Origin: Streptomyces olivaceoviridis
Lineage (GTDB): Bacteria; Actinomycetota; Actinomycetes; Streptomycetales; Streptomycetaceae
DNA: 64,000 nt
Assembly: GCF_014650115.1 (NCBI RefSeq)
Contig: NZ_BMUI01000002.1
Location: 372,001 to 436,000, forward strand
Direction of reading: 5' to 3'
The position numbers and the translations under genes are program-made. The notes beneath the pieces were generated by a model. That model was not told the DNA's origin and did not search any database. It was given only the letters and a program-made list of their open reading frames with translations. Of this stretch, positions 25,063 to 34,176 are shown piece by piece (the stretch's first letter is position 1; each line of letters opens with the position of its first letter).

Positions 25063-25267
25063 ACATCTATCCTGCACGGCGCCGCCCGCGTCAATCGCGC
25101 CGGTACCGTCCGGCACGGCTGTCCCCGGTCGGGTGAAATTCCTCCACCCCGCGCGCGGGCGTCGCTCCGGGCCGGTGACCGGCCCCGGTGATGATCGTTG
25201 GGCGGTCGGAGCCGGACCGTCCGGCGCCCGCGCCGGCCCCGGCGGGCCGGGGGCCGAGGAGGCTGTC

Positions 25268-25432
25268 ATGTCCGAAGAGTCCGTTCCCCAGCAGGGAGGC
25301 CCCGCCGGCCGGCCGAAGGGGTTGCTGGAGCAGATGGAGGAGCTGATGGCGGCACTGAACGCGGACCTGTCGGCCCTGGCGGACCTCCAGGCCGGGGGGC
25401 CGGCGCCGGGCGCGGCCGACGAGACGGAATGA
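25268..25432 (+). CDS. Small protein of unknown function (54 aa)
   Basis: An ATG with a strong GAGGAGG site opens a 54-residue, slightly acidic peptide with one predicted amphipathic helix (LLEQMEELMAALNADLSALADL). There is no cysteine, TM segment or known motif. It is monocistronic and divergent from the F420 oxidoreductase. The following 293 bases (25433-25725) hold nothing recognisable, only a strikingly G-poor, C/A-rich plus strand. Confidence 0.55.
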   Translation: MSEESVPQQGGPAGRPKGLLEQMEELMAALNADLSALADLQAGGPAPGAADETE

Positions 25433-25725
25433 GGCCGACGGCCGGGGCAGCGCGTGGGGTGGCGCCTCAGCGCGCCGACCGCCACGAGCACTGAACCACG
25501 CGCACGGCCGCGGCCGACCAGCGGACAGGACCGATCCGAGGCGGGCACCCCCGCCCTGAGCCGAGCCCAGCCAACGGCACCCCGCCGCACCCCGCACCGA
25601 ACAGCCGTCAACGCGCACCACACCACCCGCCGCTCGCGCACGGCCCTCACCCGAACGCGGGCCGAACCGAACGCGTCCACCCGCACCCACCGCCCCTGCC
25701 GTGCCGCCCCGCAGGGGAACCCCGC

Positions 25726-26211
25726 TCACACGCCCGACGGGCTGTCCTGGATGCCGCCCGGCATTACCTCCTCCCGGGCCGCCAGCTTGCGCAGCATCTC
25801 CAGGACGCGGTCGCGGGACTCGTCGGCGGCGTCGATCGCCTCCATGCACTGCCAGTACGTCGTCTCGTCGGCCGCGGCGCTGGCCATGCCGACCAGGGCT
25901 ATGCCGACCTCGCCGAGCAGACCGCCGAGGCAGAGCAGCGTCTCGCGGGCGTCGTCCAGCTTCGTGAGCTGGGCGGCGCGCAGGTCGCCGAGGTCGAGTT
26001 CGGGCGGGTCCAGGACTCCGCAGCCCCGGCCCGCCAGCTCCGTCAGCCCCAGTGCCTCGCCGCGCAGTTCCGGCGGCCCGGAGACCGCGAGGCGGCTCCC
26101 GATCGCCTGCGCGAGGGCCTGCGCCTGCCAGACCTCCGCCATCATCTCCGCCGCGTCGGCGCCACCCGCCAGGGCCCGCCTGCTCGTGAGAATGAGCCGT
26201 ACCGCATCCAT
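25726..26211 (-). CDS. DUF6099-like protein
   Basis: The 161-residue cytoplasmic protein is almost entirely helical. It starts MDAVRLILTSRRALAGG and continues EVWQAQALAQAIGSRLA, which I recall as the signature start of the Streptomyces DUF6099 family of unknown function. A second helical region (about 80-150) contains two Met/Cys-rich helices. It stands alone; the 167-base upstream gap is A/T-richer and probably holds its promoter. Confidence 0.7.
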   Translation of the reverse strand: MDAVRLILTSRRALAGGADAAEMMAEVWQAQALAQAIGSRLAVSGPPELRGEALGLTELAGRGCGVLDPPELDLGDLRAAQLTKLDDARETLLCLGGLLGEVGIALVGMASAAADETTYWQCMEAIDAADESRDRVLEMLRKLAAREEVMPGGIQDSPSGV

Positions 26212-26378
26212 ACCGTGCCCCCGTCCCTCCGCCGCGTCACCTCACGCGGCTGCCCGAACTCCCTTGTTCACTACCCAGCGTGAGGGACCTTGGGGCGAAA
26301 AGCCAGAGGAAGACCGAAATCTGTGGACAACAATTCGGATTCGGCCGAGAGTTTGACTCCGGAGAGTAATAACGGAGC

Positions 26379-26792
26379 TCAGTGCTCCGATTGTTGGTCC
26401 CGGCCCCGGTCCTGATCCCGGCCCCGGTCCCGGCCCCGGCCCCGGTCCCGGTCCTCCGCACCGGGCAGCGGGAACCGGCGTTCGTTGCGGTCGATCTTCG
26501 CGGCCAGCGCGGCGAGCGGATCGACGCCGAGGACCTCGCAGAGCTGGAGCAGATAGGCCAGCACGTCGGCGACCTCGTCCGTCACGCGGTGGGCGGTCCC
26601 GGGATCGTCCATGACCCGGGCCGACTCCTCGGGCGTCAGCCACTGGAAGATCTCGACCAGTTCGGAGGCCTCCACCGAGAGGGCGGCGACGAGATTCTTG
26701 GGCGTGTGGTAGGGCTGCCAGTTCCGCGCGGCGGCGAACTCGGCGAGTCTGCGCTGGAGTCGGGCCAGGCCGGGATCGGGGTGTTCGGTCAC
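26379..26792 (-). CDS. MazG-like nucleotide pyrophosphohydrolase
   Basis: The 137-residue protein has the all-alpha NTP pyrophosphohydrolase pattern: NLVAALSVEASELVEIFQW (metal-binding EASE-LxE) followed by ADVLAYLLQLCEVLGVD. It should hydrolyse a nucleoside triphosphate to monophosphate, possibly a damaged one. The C-terminal ~25 residues are an Arg/Asp/Gly repeat (RDRGRGRDRGRDQDRG) from a simple DNA repeat and are probably disordered. The GTG start overlaps the stop of the AAA ATPase gene (GTGA), so the two are co-translated. Confidence 0.88.
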   Translation of the reverse strand: MTEHPDPGLARLQRRLAEFAAARNWQPYHTPKNLVAALSVEASELVEIFQWLTPEESARVMDDPGTAHRVTDEVADVLAYLLQLCEVLGVDPLAALAAKIDRNERRFPLPGAEDRDRGRGRDRGRDQDRGRDQQSEH

Positions 26793-28000
26793 GGGTTCAG
26801 GTGTACCACCGTGACACCGGGGGTCCTGGCGGCCCACGAGGCGTCGCTCACCGCGGCCACACAGCGGATGTGCCCCCGCTCGCCCATCCGCGCGGCCGTC
26901 CGCAGCAACTCCCGGCGCTGGCACGGATCCAGGCCGCGGTCGAAGCCGTCGGCGAGGACGGTGAGGGTTCGCAGCGCGTCGGGCACCTCGCCGGGGGTGT
27001 CCACGTCGAGCACGCCCGGCCCGGTCAGCAGCACCAGGGTGAGCGCGAGGTAGCGCAGTTCGCCGTCGCCCAGCCGGGCGAGTTCGCTGCGGAAGCCGTC
27101 GCCGCGGTCGAGCAGCGCCCGTACCGTGCCGTCGGCCAGCGGCTCGGCGACCAGGTCGGTCACCCGCCCGGCGCAGCCCGCGCGCAGCGTCTCGACCAGC
27201 AGGCCGTGCCGCCGGCCGCACTCCGCGCGCGTGCGCCACAGCACGTCGGCGAGGTTGTCGCAGCCGCGCAGCAGCCGGCCCGAGCCGGTGGGGACGGGGG
27301 CGCGCATGTGCTCGGGGCGCGGATCGCAGGGGAAGACGGAGCGCAGGGCGACGACCATCTGCTCGGCCGCCGCGAGCACATGGCGCTGACCGTCCGTCTT
27401 GCCGGCCACGCGCAGCGGCAGCAGGGCGGTGCCCAGGAGGTCGTCGGGGAGCGGGGCGCGGGTGACCGGGGCGGAGCCGGCGGTGTGCCAGGCGGCCTGG
27501 ACGGTCCGGCGTCCGGGGTCGCGCAGGGCGGTCTCCAGCAGGACGACTCCGCGCGCGGTCAGCCGCTCCCCCACGATCCGCAGGTACGGTTCGGCCTGGA
27601 CGGCGAGGTCGAGCCGGACCGGGCCCTCGGCGCCGTCGGCCGTACAGCCGATCCGGAATCCCCGCCGCCCCTCGGCGTCGGGGCGGGCCCGCTCCGGCAC
27701 GCAGGCGACCGGGTCCGGGAACGCCTCACCGAGCGGGGCACCGCCGCCGAGCCGTGCCAGCGCCTCGTACGCGGTGAGCGCGGTGGTCTTGCCGGCCCCG
27801 CTGGGCCCCGCGAACACGGTGACCGCGCCGAGCGGGAACCCGGCCCGCCGGTGCCCGGCGAAGGCCGACAGCCGCAGTTCGGTGATCCGGGAGCGGATGT
27901 CGAGGGGCGGACGGTCGAGGGGCGGGCGGGAGTGCGCGGGGACGGTGGCGGCGGACGCGTCGGCCGCCGGCGGCTCAGCGGACACGGAGGGCACGGCCAT
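26789..28000 (-). CDS. AAA-family ATPase (RecF/SMC-like ABC fold)
   Basis: The 403-residue product has a Pro/Ala-rich leader, then the Walker A loop GPSGAGKTT (about residues 65-73). The signature-like LGDGELRYLALTLVLLTG (about 315-332) follows, and a C-terminal region ends in a Walker B-like segment. This is the compact ABC-ATPase type found in RecF/OLD-like proteins, but no nuclease or TOPRIM domain is attached. It is translationally coupled to the MazG-like hydrolase and divergent from a small basic-acidic peptide gene. A role in nucleotide or DNA metabolism or in defence is only a guess. Confidence 0.78.
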   Translation of the reverse strand: MAVPSVSAEPPAADASAATVPAHSRPPLDRPPLDIRSRITELRLSAFAGHRRAGFPLGAVTVFAGPSGAGKTTALTAYEALARLGGGAPLGEAFPDPVACVPERARPDAEGRRGFRIGCTADGAEGPVRLDLAVQAEPYLRIVGERLTARGVVLLETALRDPGRRTVQAAWHTAGSAPVTRAPLPDDLLGTALLPLRVAGKTDGQRHVLAAAEQMVVALRSVFPCDPRPEHMRAPVPTGSGRLLRGCDNLADVLWRTRAECGRRHGLLVETLRAGCAGRVTDLVAEPLADGTVRALLDRGDGFRSELARLGDGELRYLALTLVLLTGPGVLDVDTPGEVPDALRTLTVLADGFDRGLDPCQRRELLRTAARMGERGHIRCVAAVSDASWAARTPGVTVVHLNP

Positions 28001-28162
28001 ATGCGGACCGTAGGGCTCCGCCCGTACGCCGAACCGTTTCACTGCCGGGACGTTCCTACGATCGGGGGACCTGACGGCAGCCGACATCCCGCGCAGACCA
28101 CGAATGTCGCGGAAGATGACGGTCTTGTGGTCGTTGTCGGTGCTCACCGTTACTCTGCCGGG

Positions 28163-28306
28163 GTGTACGAGCAGTTCGAGAGGGGCGATCCCGCGGCGCG
28201 CAGGCGTGCGGCGATCGCCGCGGAGAAGGACCGGCTGGCCCGCGACCGTGAGCGGCGCGAGTCCCGCGACCGCACGGCGGTCAGCGGCTTCCTGCGCCGC
28301 AAGTGA
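28163..28306 (+). CDS. Small highly charged protein of unknown function (47 aa)
   Basis: A GTG start opens a 47-residue peptide (VYEQFERGDPAARRRAAIAA...) that would form a single Arg/Glu/Asp-rich helix. No good ribosome site is visible (CTGCCGGG). It ends 12 bases before the next plus-strand frame, suggesting a pair. The charge pattern and codon use look coding, but I recognise no family. Confidence 0.45.
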   Translation: MYEQFERGDPAARRRAAIAAEKDRLARDRERRESRDRTAVSGFLRRK

Positions 28307-28318
28307 GCCTGGCTGGGC

Positions 28319-29128
28319 GTGACCGGGGATGCCGTCACCGCCGTGCACGGCCTGCTGGACGAACTCTCGGCCGTACCGGATCTGCCCGAGGAACCGCGCG
28401 CCGTGCTGCGGGCCGCGGCCACCGGCGCGCCGGACCGCGAGGCGCTCCTCCCGGCGGTGCGCAGGGCGCTGGAACACGCGGCTCCCGAAGAGGTGCTGGC
28501 GCACATACGGGCGCTGTGGGAAGCGGACGTTCCCTGGCTGACCGACGCGGGAGCGGAGCGCTGCCGGGTGATCTGCTCCAGCGCGCCGAGCCTGCTGCTC
28601 GTCAGCGGCCGGGCGCGCGCCGTCTCCGGCGGTCCGGCCTTCTCGCTCTTCGCCGCTGCCGCCACCCGCGGCGCCGTCCCCGTGCCCACGCGCCATCTGC
28701 CCGCCATCCTGCCCTGGGCGCCGCTGCCCGTCCTTGTGGCGGGCGCTCAGCCGCCCGAGATCGCCGCGCCCTCCATGAGTCCGCTGACCTCCGTCCCGGG
28801 CGGGGTGAGGAGGAAGACGTTGCGGTCCACGCGGTGCATGCCGCTGCCCAGGCCGAAGACGACGCCCGTGCTGAAGTCGAGGACGCGCTTGGCGACGTCG
28901 CCCTCCGCACCGGACAGGTCGAGCAGCACCGGCGCCCCGGCCATCAGCGTCTCGGCGACTTCCCGGGCGTCCGCGAAGACGTTGACACGCAGGACCACGA
29001 ACCGGCGCCGGGTCTCGGTCTCGGCGTCGGGCAGCGAGCGGTGGTTCACCGCGGACGGCCAGGCGTCCCGGCCCCGCAGCGGCACGACCTGGGCGAGCCC
29101 TTCCCACTGTTCATCGGTGACGTCGTAA
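28319..29128 (+). CDS. Hypothetical protein; 3' half antisense to the SepF-like gene, possible frameshift or lost stop
   Basis: From a GTG the first ~140 residues look like a genuine soluble, helical protein (LLDELSAVPDLPEEPRAVL, then ALEHAAPEEVLAHIRALWEA). After about position 28747 the frame continues another ~125 residues fully antisense to the SepF-like gene and becomes a Ser/Arg/Thr-rich sequence typical of a shadow frame. The natural protein probably ended near 28750, and the stop may have been lost. I recognise no domain. Confidence 0.45.
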   Translation: MTGDAVTAVHGLLDELSAVPDLPEEPRAVLRAAATGAPDREALLPAVRRALEHAAPEEVLAHIRALWEADVPWLTDAGAERCRVICSSAPSLLLVSGRARAVSGGPAFSLFAAAATRGAVPVPTRHLPAILPWAPLPVLVAGAQPPEIAAPSMSPLTSVPGGVRRKTLRSTRCMPLPRPKTTPVLKSRTRLATSPSAPDRSSSTGAPAISVSATSRASAKTLTRRTTNRRRVSVSASGSERWFTADGQASRPRSGTTWASPSHCSSVTS

Positions 29129-29136
29129 CGGCTCAC
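28747..29136 (-). CDS. SepF-like cell division protein
   Basis: The 129-residue protein is nearly just the SepF core: RFVVLRVNVFADAREVAETLMAGAPVLLDLSG, then DVAKRVLDFSTGVVFGLGSGMHRV and VFLLTPPG (residues 45-115). It lacks the long linker and clear N-terminal amphipathic membrane helix of the main SepF, so it resembles the SepF-like (Sfl) paralogues of Streptomyces that modulate FtsZ rings rather than the essential SepF. The GTG start is preceded by AGGGGGAG. Its whole length is overlapped antisense by the tail of the preceding frame. Confidence 0.85.
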   Translation of the reverse strand: MSRYDVTDEQWEGLAQVVPLRGRDAWPSAVNHRSLPDAETETRRRFVVLRVNVFADAREVAETLMAGAPVLLDLSGAEGDVAKRVLDFSTGVVFGLGSGMHRVDRNVFLLTPPGTEVSGLMEGAAISGG

Positions 29137-29361
29137 CGGCTCCCCCTGATCTGACTCGCACTCAATCCCTGCACCAGCCAATTCTTACGCCAAGTCACCC
29201 GTTCGGCCCAACAACGACACGGTGCGCGACCGCACCAGCCGTATCTCGCGCGTCACATCCCGCGCCAAATGCACTGATACATCCGCTTCTTACCGGGCTC
29301 ATACCCGACTCTTCATCGGCCTGCGCACCCCGCTCACCCCTCCCCGCTAGCGTCGCGTGCC

Positions 29362-31134
29362 GTGCACTTGGCAGAGACACAGCAGGTGACACCCGGCCGG
29401 CGGACACCGTCGGTGGTGTCCGCCGATCCGGGGGCCCGCGCGGCGGTGCCGGACGGCCCCGCGCAGTGGCACCGCGTACTGACGCTGCTCGCCGACGTGA
29501 GCCTGTTCATCGGCACGCGCTCGGTGTGGACCCAGGCGGCCACGCACCGGCTGGTCCTCGCGGGAGTCATCTCGGTCTGCTACGCCTCGATCCTGGTGAC
29601 CGGCGCGCTCGCCCTCACCGTCCGCCGGACGCGCTCGCTGGCCCGCCTGGACCTGGTGGTGCTGGCGACCGCGGTCACCCTCGCCCTGTGCGCCTGGGCG
29701 CTGAACCACGGCGGCGGCGACGAGGCGGTCCTCACCACCCAGGCCGCGCGGGAACTCGTCGCCGGGAACCCGGTGTACGAGCAGCCCTGGCCCTGGCTGT
29801 TCCACGCCGAGGGCGTCGCGCTGACACCGACGATGGACGGCGGATACGACTTCACCTACGGCTATCCCCCACTGGCCCCGCTGCTCACCGCGCCCCTGCT
29901 GTGGCTGGGTCACGGCGGCGCCCCGGCGACGGCGGCGGCGACGGTCGCGCTGGTCGTGGGCGCGGTGGTGCTGTGGCGGCTGCTCCCGGTGCCCTGGCGC
30001 TCGGCGGCGACGATGGTCTGCCTCGGCTTCGGCTTCCTGCCGACGTACGCCCGCCAGGGCTATCCGGCGATCATCGGTCTGGCCCTGCTGCTGCCGGTGG
30101 TGGTGCGCTGGCCCCGGCTCGGCGCGCGCGGCCGGCTGGGCGCGGCCGGGATCGCGCGGGCCGCGTGTCTCGGCGCCGCGTGCGCCGCCCAGCAACTGCC
30201 GTGGTTCGTCACGCCGTTCCTGCTGGCCGGCATCTACGCCGTGCGGCGCGGGGAAATGGGCGGCCGGGCGGCGGCGCGGGTGGTGCTGCGGATCGCGGGG
30301 ACCGCGGTGCTCACCTGGCTGCTGATCAACGTGTACTTCGTCGTGAGCGAGCCCGGCCGGTGGCTGCGGGGCATCGCCCTGCCGCTGACCCAGGGCGCGG
30401 TGCTGCACGGCCAGGGACTGGTGGACGTCTCGCTGTACTTCACCCACGGCAGCGACCGCCTCGGCTGGTACGGCCGGGCGAGCGTGCTGCTCGCCGCCGC
30501 CCTGCTGGCGGTGTTCGTGCTGTTCGTCCGGCGGCTCGGGCCGGCCGCGACGGTGCTGCCCTGGTGCGCGTTCTATCTGGCGACCCGCTCCCAGGACGGC
30601 TACTACCTGATGATGACCCCGCTGTGGCTGGCGGCGGCCATCACCGCGCCCCTGCCGGAGTTCGCCCAGGCCTGGCAACCGCGGCCCCGCCCGTTCACCG
30701 GCCCGCGCCGCCGGGCGGCACTGGCCGTGGCCGCGGTCGCGCTGATCACGCCCGCGCTGGTGAGCGCGGCCCTGGCGGCGACGGGGACCCCGCCGCTGCG
30801 GATGGACGTCACGGCGGCCCGGCACACCTCGGCACGGGCCCTGTCCCGGCTGACCCTGCGGGTCACCAACACGGGCGGCACCGCGCTCACCCCGCACTAC
30901 ATGCTCAGCGTCGGCCAGGGCATGAGCCGGTACTGGTCGCTGGCGCGCGGCCCGGCGACGATTCCCGCACACCGCACGGTGAGCGTCGAACTCTGGGCGC
31001 CGACCGGCGGTTTCCAGGTGCCGGCGAAGCCGGGTGCCGGGCTCCGGCTGCGCGCCTTCACGGCGGACCCGCAGACGCTGTCCACCCGGGACGTGCGCCG
31101 GGCGGAGCTGGGCCTCAGTCCGCCGCGCGGGTGA
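29362..31134 (+). CDS. Polytopic membrane protein, glycosyltransferase-87-like
   Basis: The 590-residue product has about 11-12 hydrophobic segments between residues 50 and 480 and an extracytoplasmic C-terminal domain (about 485-590) with beta-rich sequence. Early loops contain NHGGGDEAVLTTQAARELV and YGYPPLAPLL, resembling the acidic first loop of GT-C mannosyltransferases (DUF2029/GT87). It could be a lipid-linked sugar transferase acting on the outer face, but no catalytic proof is visible. GTG start. Its end overlaps the convergent YceI gene by 20 bases. Confidence 0.65.
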   Translation: MHLAETQQVTPGRRTPSVVSADPGARAAVPDGPAQWHRVLTLLADVSLFIGTRSVWTQAATHRLVLAGVISVCYASILVTGALALTVRRTRSLARLDLVVLATAVTLALCAWALNHGGGDEAVLTTQAARELVAGNPVYEQPWPWLFHAEGVALTPTMDGGYDFTYGYPPLAPLLTAPLLWLGHGGAPATAAATVALVVGAVVLWRLLPVPWRSAATMVCLGFGFLPTYARQGYPAIIGLALLLPVVVRWPRLGARGRLGAAGIARAACLGAACAAQQLPWFVTPFLLAGIYAVRRGEMGGRAAARVVLRIAGTAVLTWLLINVYFVVSEPGRWLRGIALPLTQGAVLHGQGLVDVSLYFTHGSDRLGWYGRASVLLAAALLAVFVLFVRRLGPAATVLPWCAFYLATRSQDGYYLMMTPLWLAAAITAPLPEFAQAWQPRPRPFTGPRRRAALAVAAVALITPALVSAALAATGTPPLRMDVTAARHTSARALSRLTLRVTNTGGTALTPHYMLSVGQGMSRYWSLARGPATIPAHRTVSVELWAPTGGFQVPAKPGAGLRLRAFTADPQTLSTRDVRRAELGLSPPRG

Positions 31135-31630
31135 AGCGGAGCGCGGCCGTGATCGTGGTCAGGCCGCGGATCATGCCGAGTTGGTTCCAGCCCATGTCGA
31201 ACTGCTCGCGGTCGACGCCGAACTCCGTCTCCAGGGTCAGCGCGCCGGCGCTCACGCCGGTCAGGCGGGCGGTGAGGGACAGGGGCCGGCTGACGCCCCG
31301 GACGGTCAGCTGTCCGGCGACCCGGACCGTGTCGCCGTCGAGCCGGTCCGCGCCGCGCACGGTGAAGGTGATCTCCGGGTGGCGCTCGGCGTCGAAGAAA
31401 TCGGCCGAGCGCAGGTGCACGTCCCGCTTGGCGTTCTTCGTGTCGAGGGAGGCCGCGTCCAGGGTCACGGTGCCGGTGGCCGTGCCGTCGGGCCGGACCT
31501 CGCCGGTGCCGCCGACGCCGGTGAAGGTGCCCTTCACGGTGACCAGGCCCCACATGGTCTTGTGCCGCAGGCCCACGGTGGACGCGGTCGGGTCGAGCTG
31601 CCAGCGGCCTGTTTCCACGGCGACGGTCAT
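31115..31630 (-). CDS. YceI-family protein
   Basis: The 171-residue protein has the YceI lipocalin-like pattern: GRWQLDPTASTVGLRHKTMWGLVTVKGTF, RSADFFDAERHPEITF and GQLTVRGVSRPLSL. Family members bind polyisoprenoids or similar lipids. There is no signal peptide, so this one is cytoplasmic. It is divergent from a MarR regulator across a 133-base gap carrying three CAAATTTG sites, and is very likely its target. Confidence 0.93.
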   Translation of the reverse strand: MTVAVETGRWQLDPTASTVGLRHKTMWGLVTVKGTFTGVGGTGEVRPDGTATGTVTLDAASLDTKNAKRDVHLRSADFFDAERHPEITFTVRGADRLDGDTVRVAGQLTVRGVSRPLSLTARLTGVSAGALTLETEFGVDREQFDMGWNQLGMIRGLTTITAALRFTRAAD

Positions 31631-31647
31631 GGTCGTACTCCAGATGA

Positions 31648-31745
31648 TTCAAATTTGGATGACTGGATGACCTCACGCTAGCCCCTCATCCAAATTTGAA
31701 CAACAAGCACCTGCCCGCACTCGCACGACTCGTACAAATTTGGAC
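31648..31745. promoter_or_regulatory. Three MarR-type operator sites (CAAATTTG cores)
   Basis: The palindromic core CAAATTTG occurs three times in the YceI/MarR gap: TTCAAATTTGGAT at 31648-31660, ATCCAAATTTGAA at 31688-31700 and TACAAATTTGGAC at 31733-31745. Copies 1 and 2 are reverse complements of each other over 13 bases. Spacing is about 40-45 bases (four helical turns). One site lies next to each gene start, fitting auto-repression and repression of yceI by the divergent MarR protein. Confidence 0.8.
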
Positions 31746-31763
31746 AACAGGTAGACTCGACAC

Positions 31764-32261
31764 ATGTCCGCCTCCGACGCGCACACCGCCGACCAGCCCT
31801 CCTGTCCCCTCGCGCACGGCGACGGGCTGCTCCCGGACGAGCTGCGCGCCTGGATGGTCCTGCTGGCCGCGACCGGCGCCGTGGAGCAGCGGCTGCGGTC
31901 GGTCGTGAAGGAGACCCTCGACGTCTCCCACGACGAGTTCCTGATCCTGTGCCTGCTGGCCGAGCAGCCGCGTACCGGACTGCGGATGACCCAGGTCGCC
32001 GATCTCCTCGGCCGCCCCAAGACCCGCCTCACCTACCAGATCGCCTGTCTCCAGCGGGCCGGTCTCGTCAGCCGCAGATCCGTGTGCGGCGACAAGCGGG
32101 GTGTGCAGGTCGCCCTCACCGACAAGGCCCGCGACCTGCTGCGCGAGACCTCCGCCCTGCTCGCCGGAACCGTCCGCCAGGCCCTCGCCGACTCCATGGG
32201 CCCCGAGCAGCGAGCCGCCATGTGCTCGCTCGTCCCGGACCTGGAGACCGAGACCCGCTGA
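31764..32261 (+). CDS. MarR-family transcriptional regulator
   Basis: The 165-residue winged-helix protein has the MarR layout: a dimerisation helix (ELRAWMVLLAATGAVEQRLR), the recognition segment MTQVADLLGRPKTRLTYQIACLQRAGLV and the wing RRSVCGDKRGVQVALTDKARDLL. Cys residues at about 13, 53, 95 and 110 could make it redox-responsive, but this is a guess. It probably represses itself and the divergent yceI-like gene through the three CAAATTTG sites. Confidence 0.92.
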   Translation: MSASDAHTADQPSCPLAHGDGLLPDELRAWMVLLAATGAVEQRLRSVVKETLDVSHDEFLILCLLAEQPRTGLRMTQVADLLGRPKTRLTYQIACLQRAGLVSRRSVCGDKRGVQVALTDKARDLLRETSALLAGTVRQALADSMGPEQRAAMCSLVPDLETETR

Positions 32262-32361
32262 GCCGCCGGGCCCGGAGAGACACAGGTCACCACCGCAAGA
32301 AGAGAAACCTCACAGCCCGTGCTCCGCCCTGGCTCCGACGCCCTGCCCTAGCATCCGAGCC

Positions 32362-34176
32362 ATGACGGTCCTGCCTGACGACGGGCTCTCACTGGCCGCC
32401 GAGTTCCCTGACGCGACACATGAGCAGTGGCAACGCCTGGTCGAGGGCGTCCTGCGCAAGTCGGGCAAGGAACTGACCGGCGCGGCAGCCGAGGACGCCC
32501 TGTCCACGACGCTGGAGGACGGGCTGCGCACCCGGCCCCTGTACACCGCGCGCGACAGCGCGCCCGACCCCGGCCTGCCGGGCTTCGCCCCCTTCGTGCG
32601 GGGCAGCCGCCCGGAGGGCACCAGCACGAGCGGCTGGGACGTACGGCAGCGGCACACGGCACTCGCCGACGGCACGGCCGACGCCGTGCTCGCCGACCTG
32701 GAGAACGGCGGCACCTCCCTGTGGCTGGTGCTGGGCGAGGGCGGCATCCCGGTCTCCGAGCTGGGCCGCGCCCTCGACGGCGTCTACCTCGACCTGGCAC
32801 CGGTCGCCCTGGACGCGGGCCGCGACACCGAGGCCGCCGCCGAGGCACTGCTGCGGCTGTACGACGACAAGGGCGTCGACCCGAAGGCCGCCCGCGGCAC
32901 CCTGGGCGGCGACCCGCTCGGGTACGAGGCCCGCACCGGCACCGCCCTGGACTTCACCCCCTTCGCCGCCCTGGCGGTCCGCTGCGCCGAGCGGTACCCG
33001 GGCCTGCGCGCGCTGACCGTGGACGCGCTGCCCTACCACGAGGCGGGCGGCTCCGCCGCGCAGGAGCTGGGCGCCTCGCTGGCCACCGGCGTGGCCTACC
33101 TGCGGGAGCTGACCGAGGCCGGGCTCGGCGTCGACCGGGCCGCCGCCCAGCTGGAGTTCCGCTACGCGGCCACCGCCGACCAGTTCCTGACCATCGCCAA
33201 GCTGCGCGCGGCCCGCCGGCTGTGGGCGCGGGTCGCCGAGGTGTGCGGGGCGCCGGCCGCGGGCGCGCAGGTGCAGCACGTGGTGACGTCGCCGGTGATG
33301 ATGACCCGCCGCGACCCCTGGGTGAACATGCTGCGCACGACGGTCGCGGCGCTCGCCGCGGGGGTGGGCGGCGCGGACTCCGTGACCGTGCTGCCGTTCG
33401 ACCACGCGCTCGGCCTCCCGGACGCGTTCGCGCGCCGGATCGCCCGCAACACCTCCTCCATCCTGATCGAGGAGTCCCACCTGGCCCGGGTCGTCGACCC
33501 GGCGGGCGGCTCCTGGTACGTCGAGCGGCTGACGGCCGAACTCGCCGAGGCCGCCTGGCAGTTCTTCCGGTCGATCGAGCGCGACGGCGGCCAGGCGGCC
33601 GTCCTGCGCTCCGGTCGGCTGCGCACCGACCTGGCGACGACCTGGGCCGAGCGCTCCAAGCGGCTCGCCAAGCGGCGCGAACCCATCACCGGCGTCAGCG
33701 AGTTCCCGCTGCTGGCCGAGAAGCCGGTGGAGCGCGCGCCCGCGCCCGAGCCGCCGTCCGGCGGGCTGCCGAGCGTGCGCCGCGACGAGGCGTACGAGGA
33801 GCTGCGCGCCCGCTCCGACGCCCACTTGGCGGCGACCGGCGCCCGGCCGCGCGTCTTCCTCGCCACGATCGGCTCCGCCGCCGAGTACACCGCCCGCTCG
33901 TCCTTCGCCGCCAACCTCTTCCAGGCCGGCGGCATCGAGCCGGTCACCGAGGGCCGCTTCGAGGACAGCGGCGCCACCGAGGCCGTGCTGTGCTCCAGCG
34001 ACGCGCTCTACGCCGAACAGGCCGAGGAGACCGCGAAGGCGCTGCGCGCGGCCGGTGCCCGGCACGTGTTCCTGGCGGGCCGGGGCGACCACGCCGGCAT
34101 CGACTCGTACGTCTTCGCGGGCTGTGACGCCGTGGACGTCCTGTCCGCGACCCTCGACCGCATGGGAGTGTCCTGA
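32362..34176 (+). CDS. mutA: Methylmalonyl-CoA mutase small (beta) subunit
   Basis: The 604-residue subunit pairs with MutB to interconvert methylmalonyl-CoA and succinyl-CoA. It has the mutase barrel layout ([19 protein letters not shown]-equivalent [17 protein letters not shown]). Its C-terminal cobalamin-like domain lacks DxHxxG (here [17 protein letters not shown]), as expected for the non-catalytic subunit. The ATG start has no strong ribosome site. Its stop shares one base with the mutB ATG (TGATG). Confidence 0.95.
   Translation: MTVLPDDGLSLAAEFPDATHEQWQRLVEGVLRKSGKELTGAAAEDALSTTLEDGLRTRPLYTARDSAPDPGLPGFAPFVRGSRPEGTSTSGWDVRQRHTALADGTADAVLADLENGGTSLWLVLGEGGIPVSELGRALDGVYLDLAPVALDAGRDTEAAAEALLRLYDDKGVDPKAARGTLGGDPLGYEARTGTALDFTPFAALAVRCAERYPGLRALTVDALPYHEAGGSAAQELGASLATGVAYLRELTEAGLGVDRAAAQLEFRYAATADQFLTIAKLRAARRLWARVAEVCGAPAAGAQVQHVVTSPVMMTRRDPWVNMLRTTVAALAAGVGGADSVTVLPFDHALGLPDAFARRIARNTSSILIEESHLARVVDPAGGSWYVERLTAELAEAAWQFFRSIERDGGQAAVLRSGRLRTDLATTWAERSKRLAKRREPITGVSEFPLLAEKPVERAPAPEPPSGGLPSVRRDEAYEELRARSDAHLAATGARPRVFLATIGSAAEYTARSSFAANLFQAGGIEPVTEGRFEDSGATEAVLCSSDALYAEQAEETAKALRAAGARHVFLAGRGDHAGIDSYVFAGCDAVDVLSATLDRMGVS

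Noticed and set aside
26379..26460. Separate repeat protein at the end of the MazG-like gene
   Set aside because: The Arg/Asp/Gly repeat is in frame with and continuous to the hydrolase, so it is its tail.
28150..28707. Minus-strand frame of ~185 codons
   Set aside because: Ser/Arg/Ala-rich shadow of the two plus-strand frames with no ribosome site or motif.
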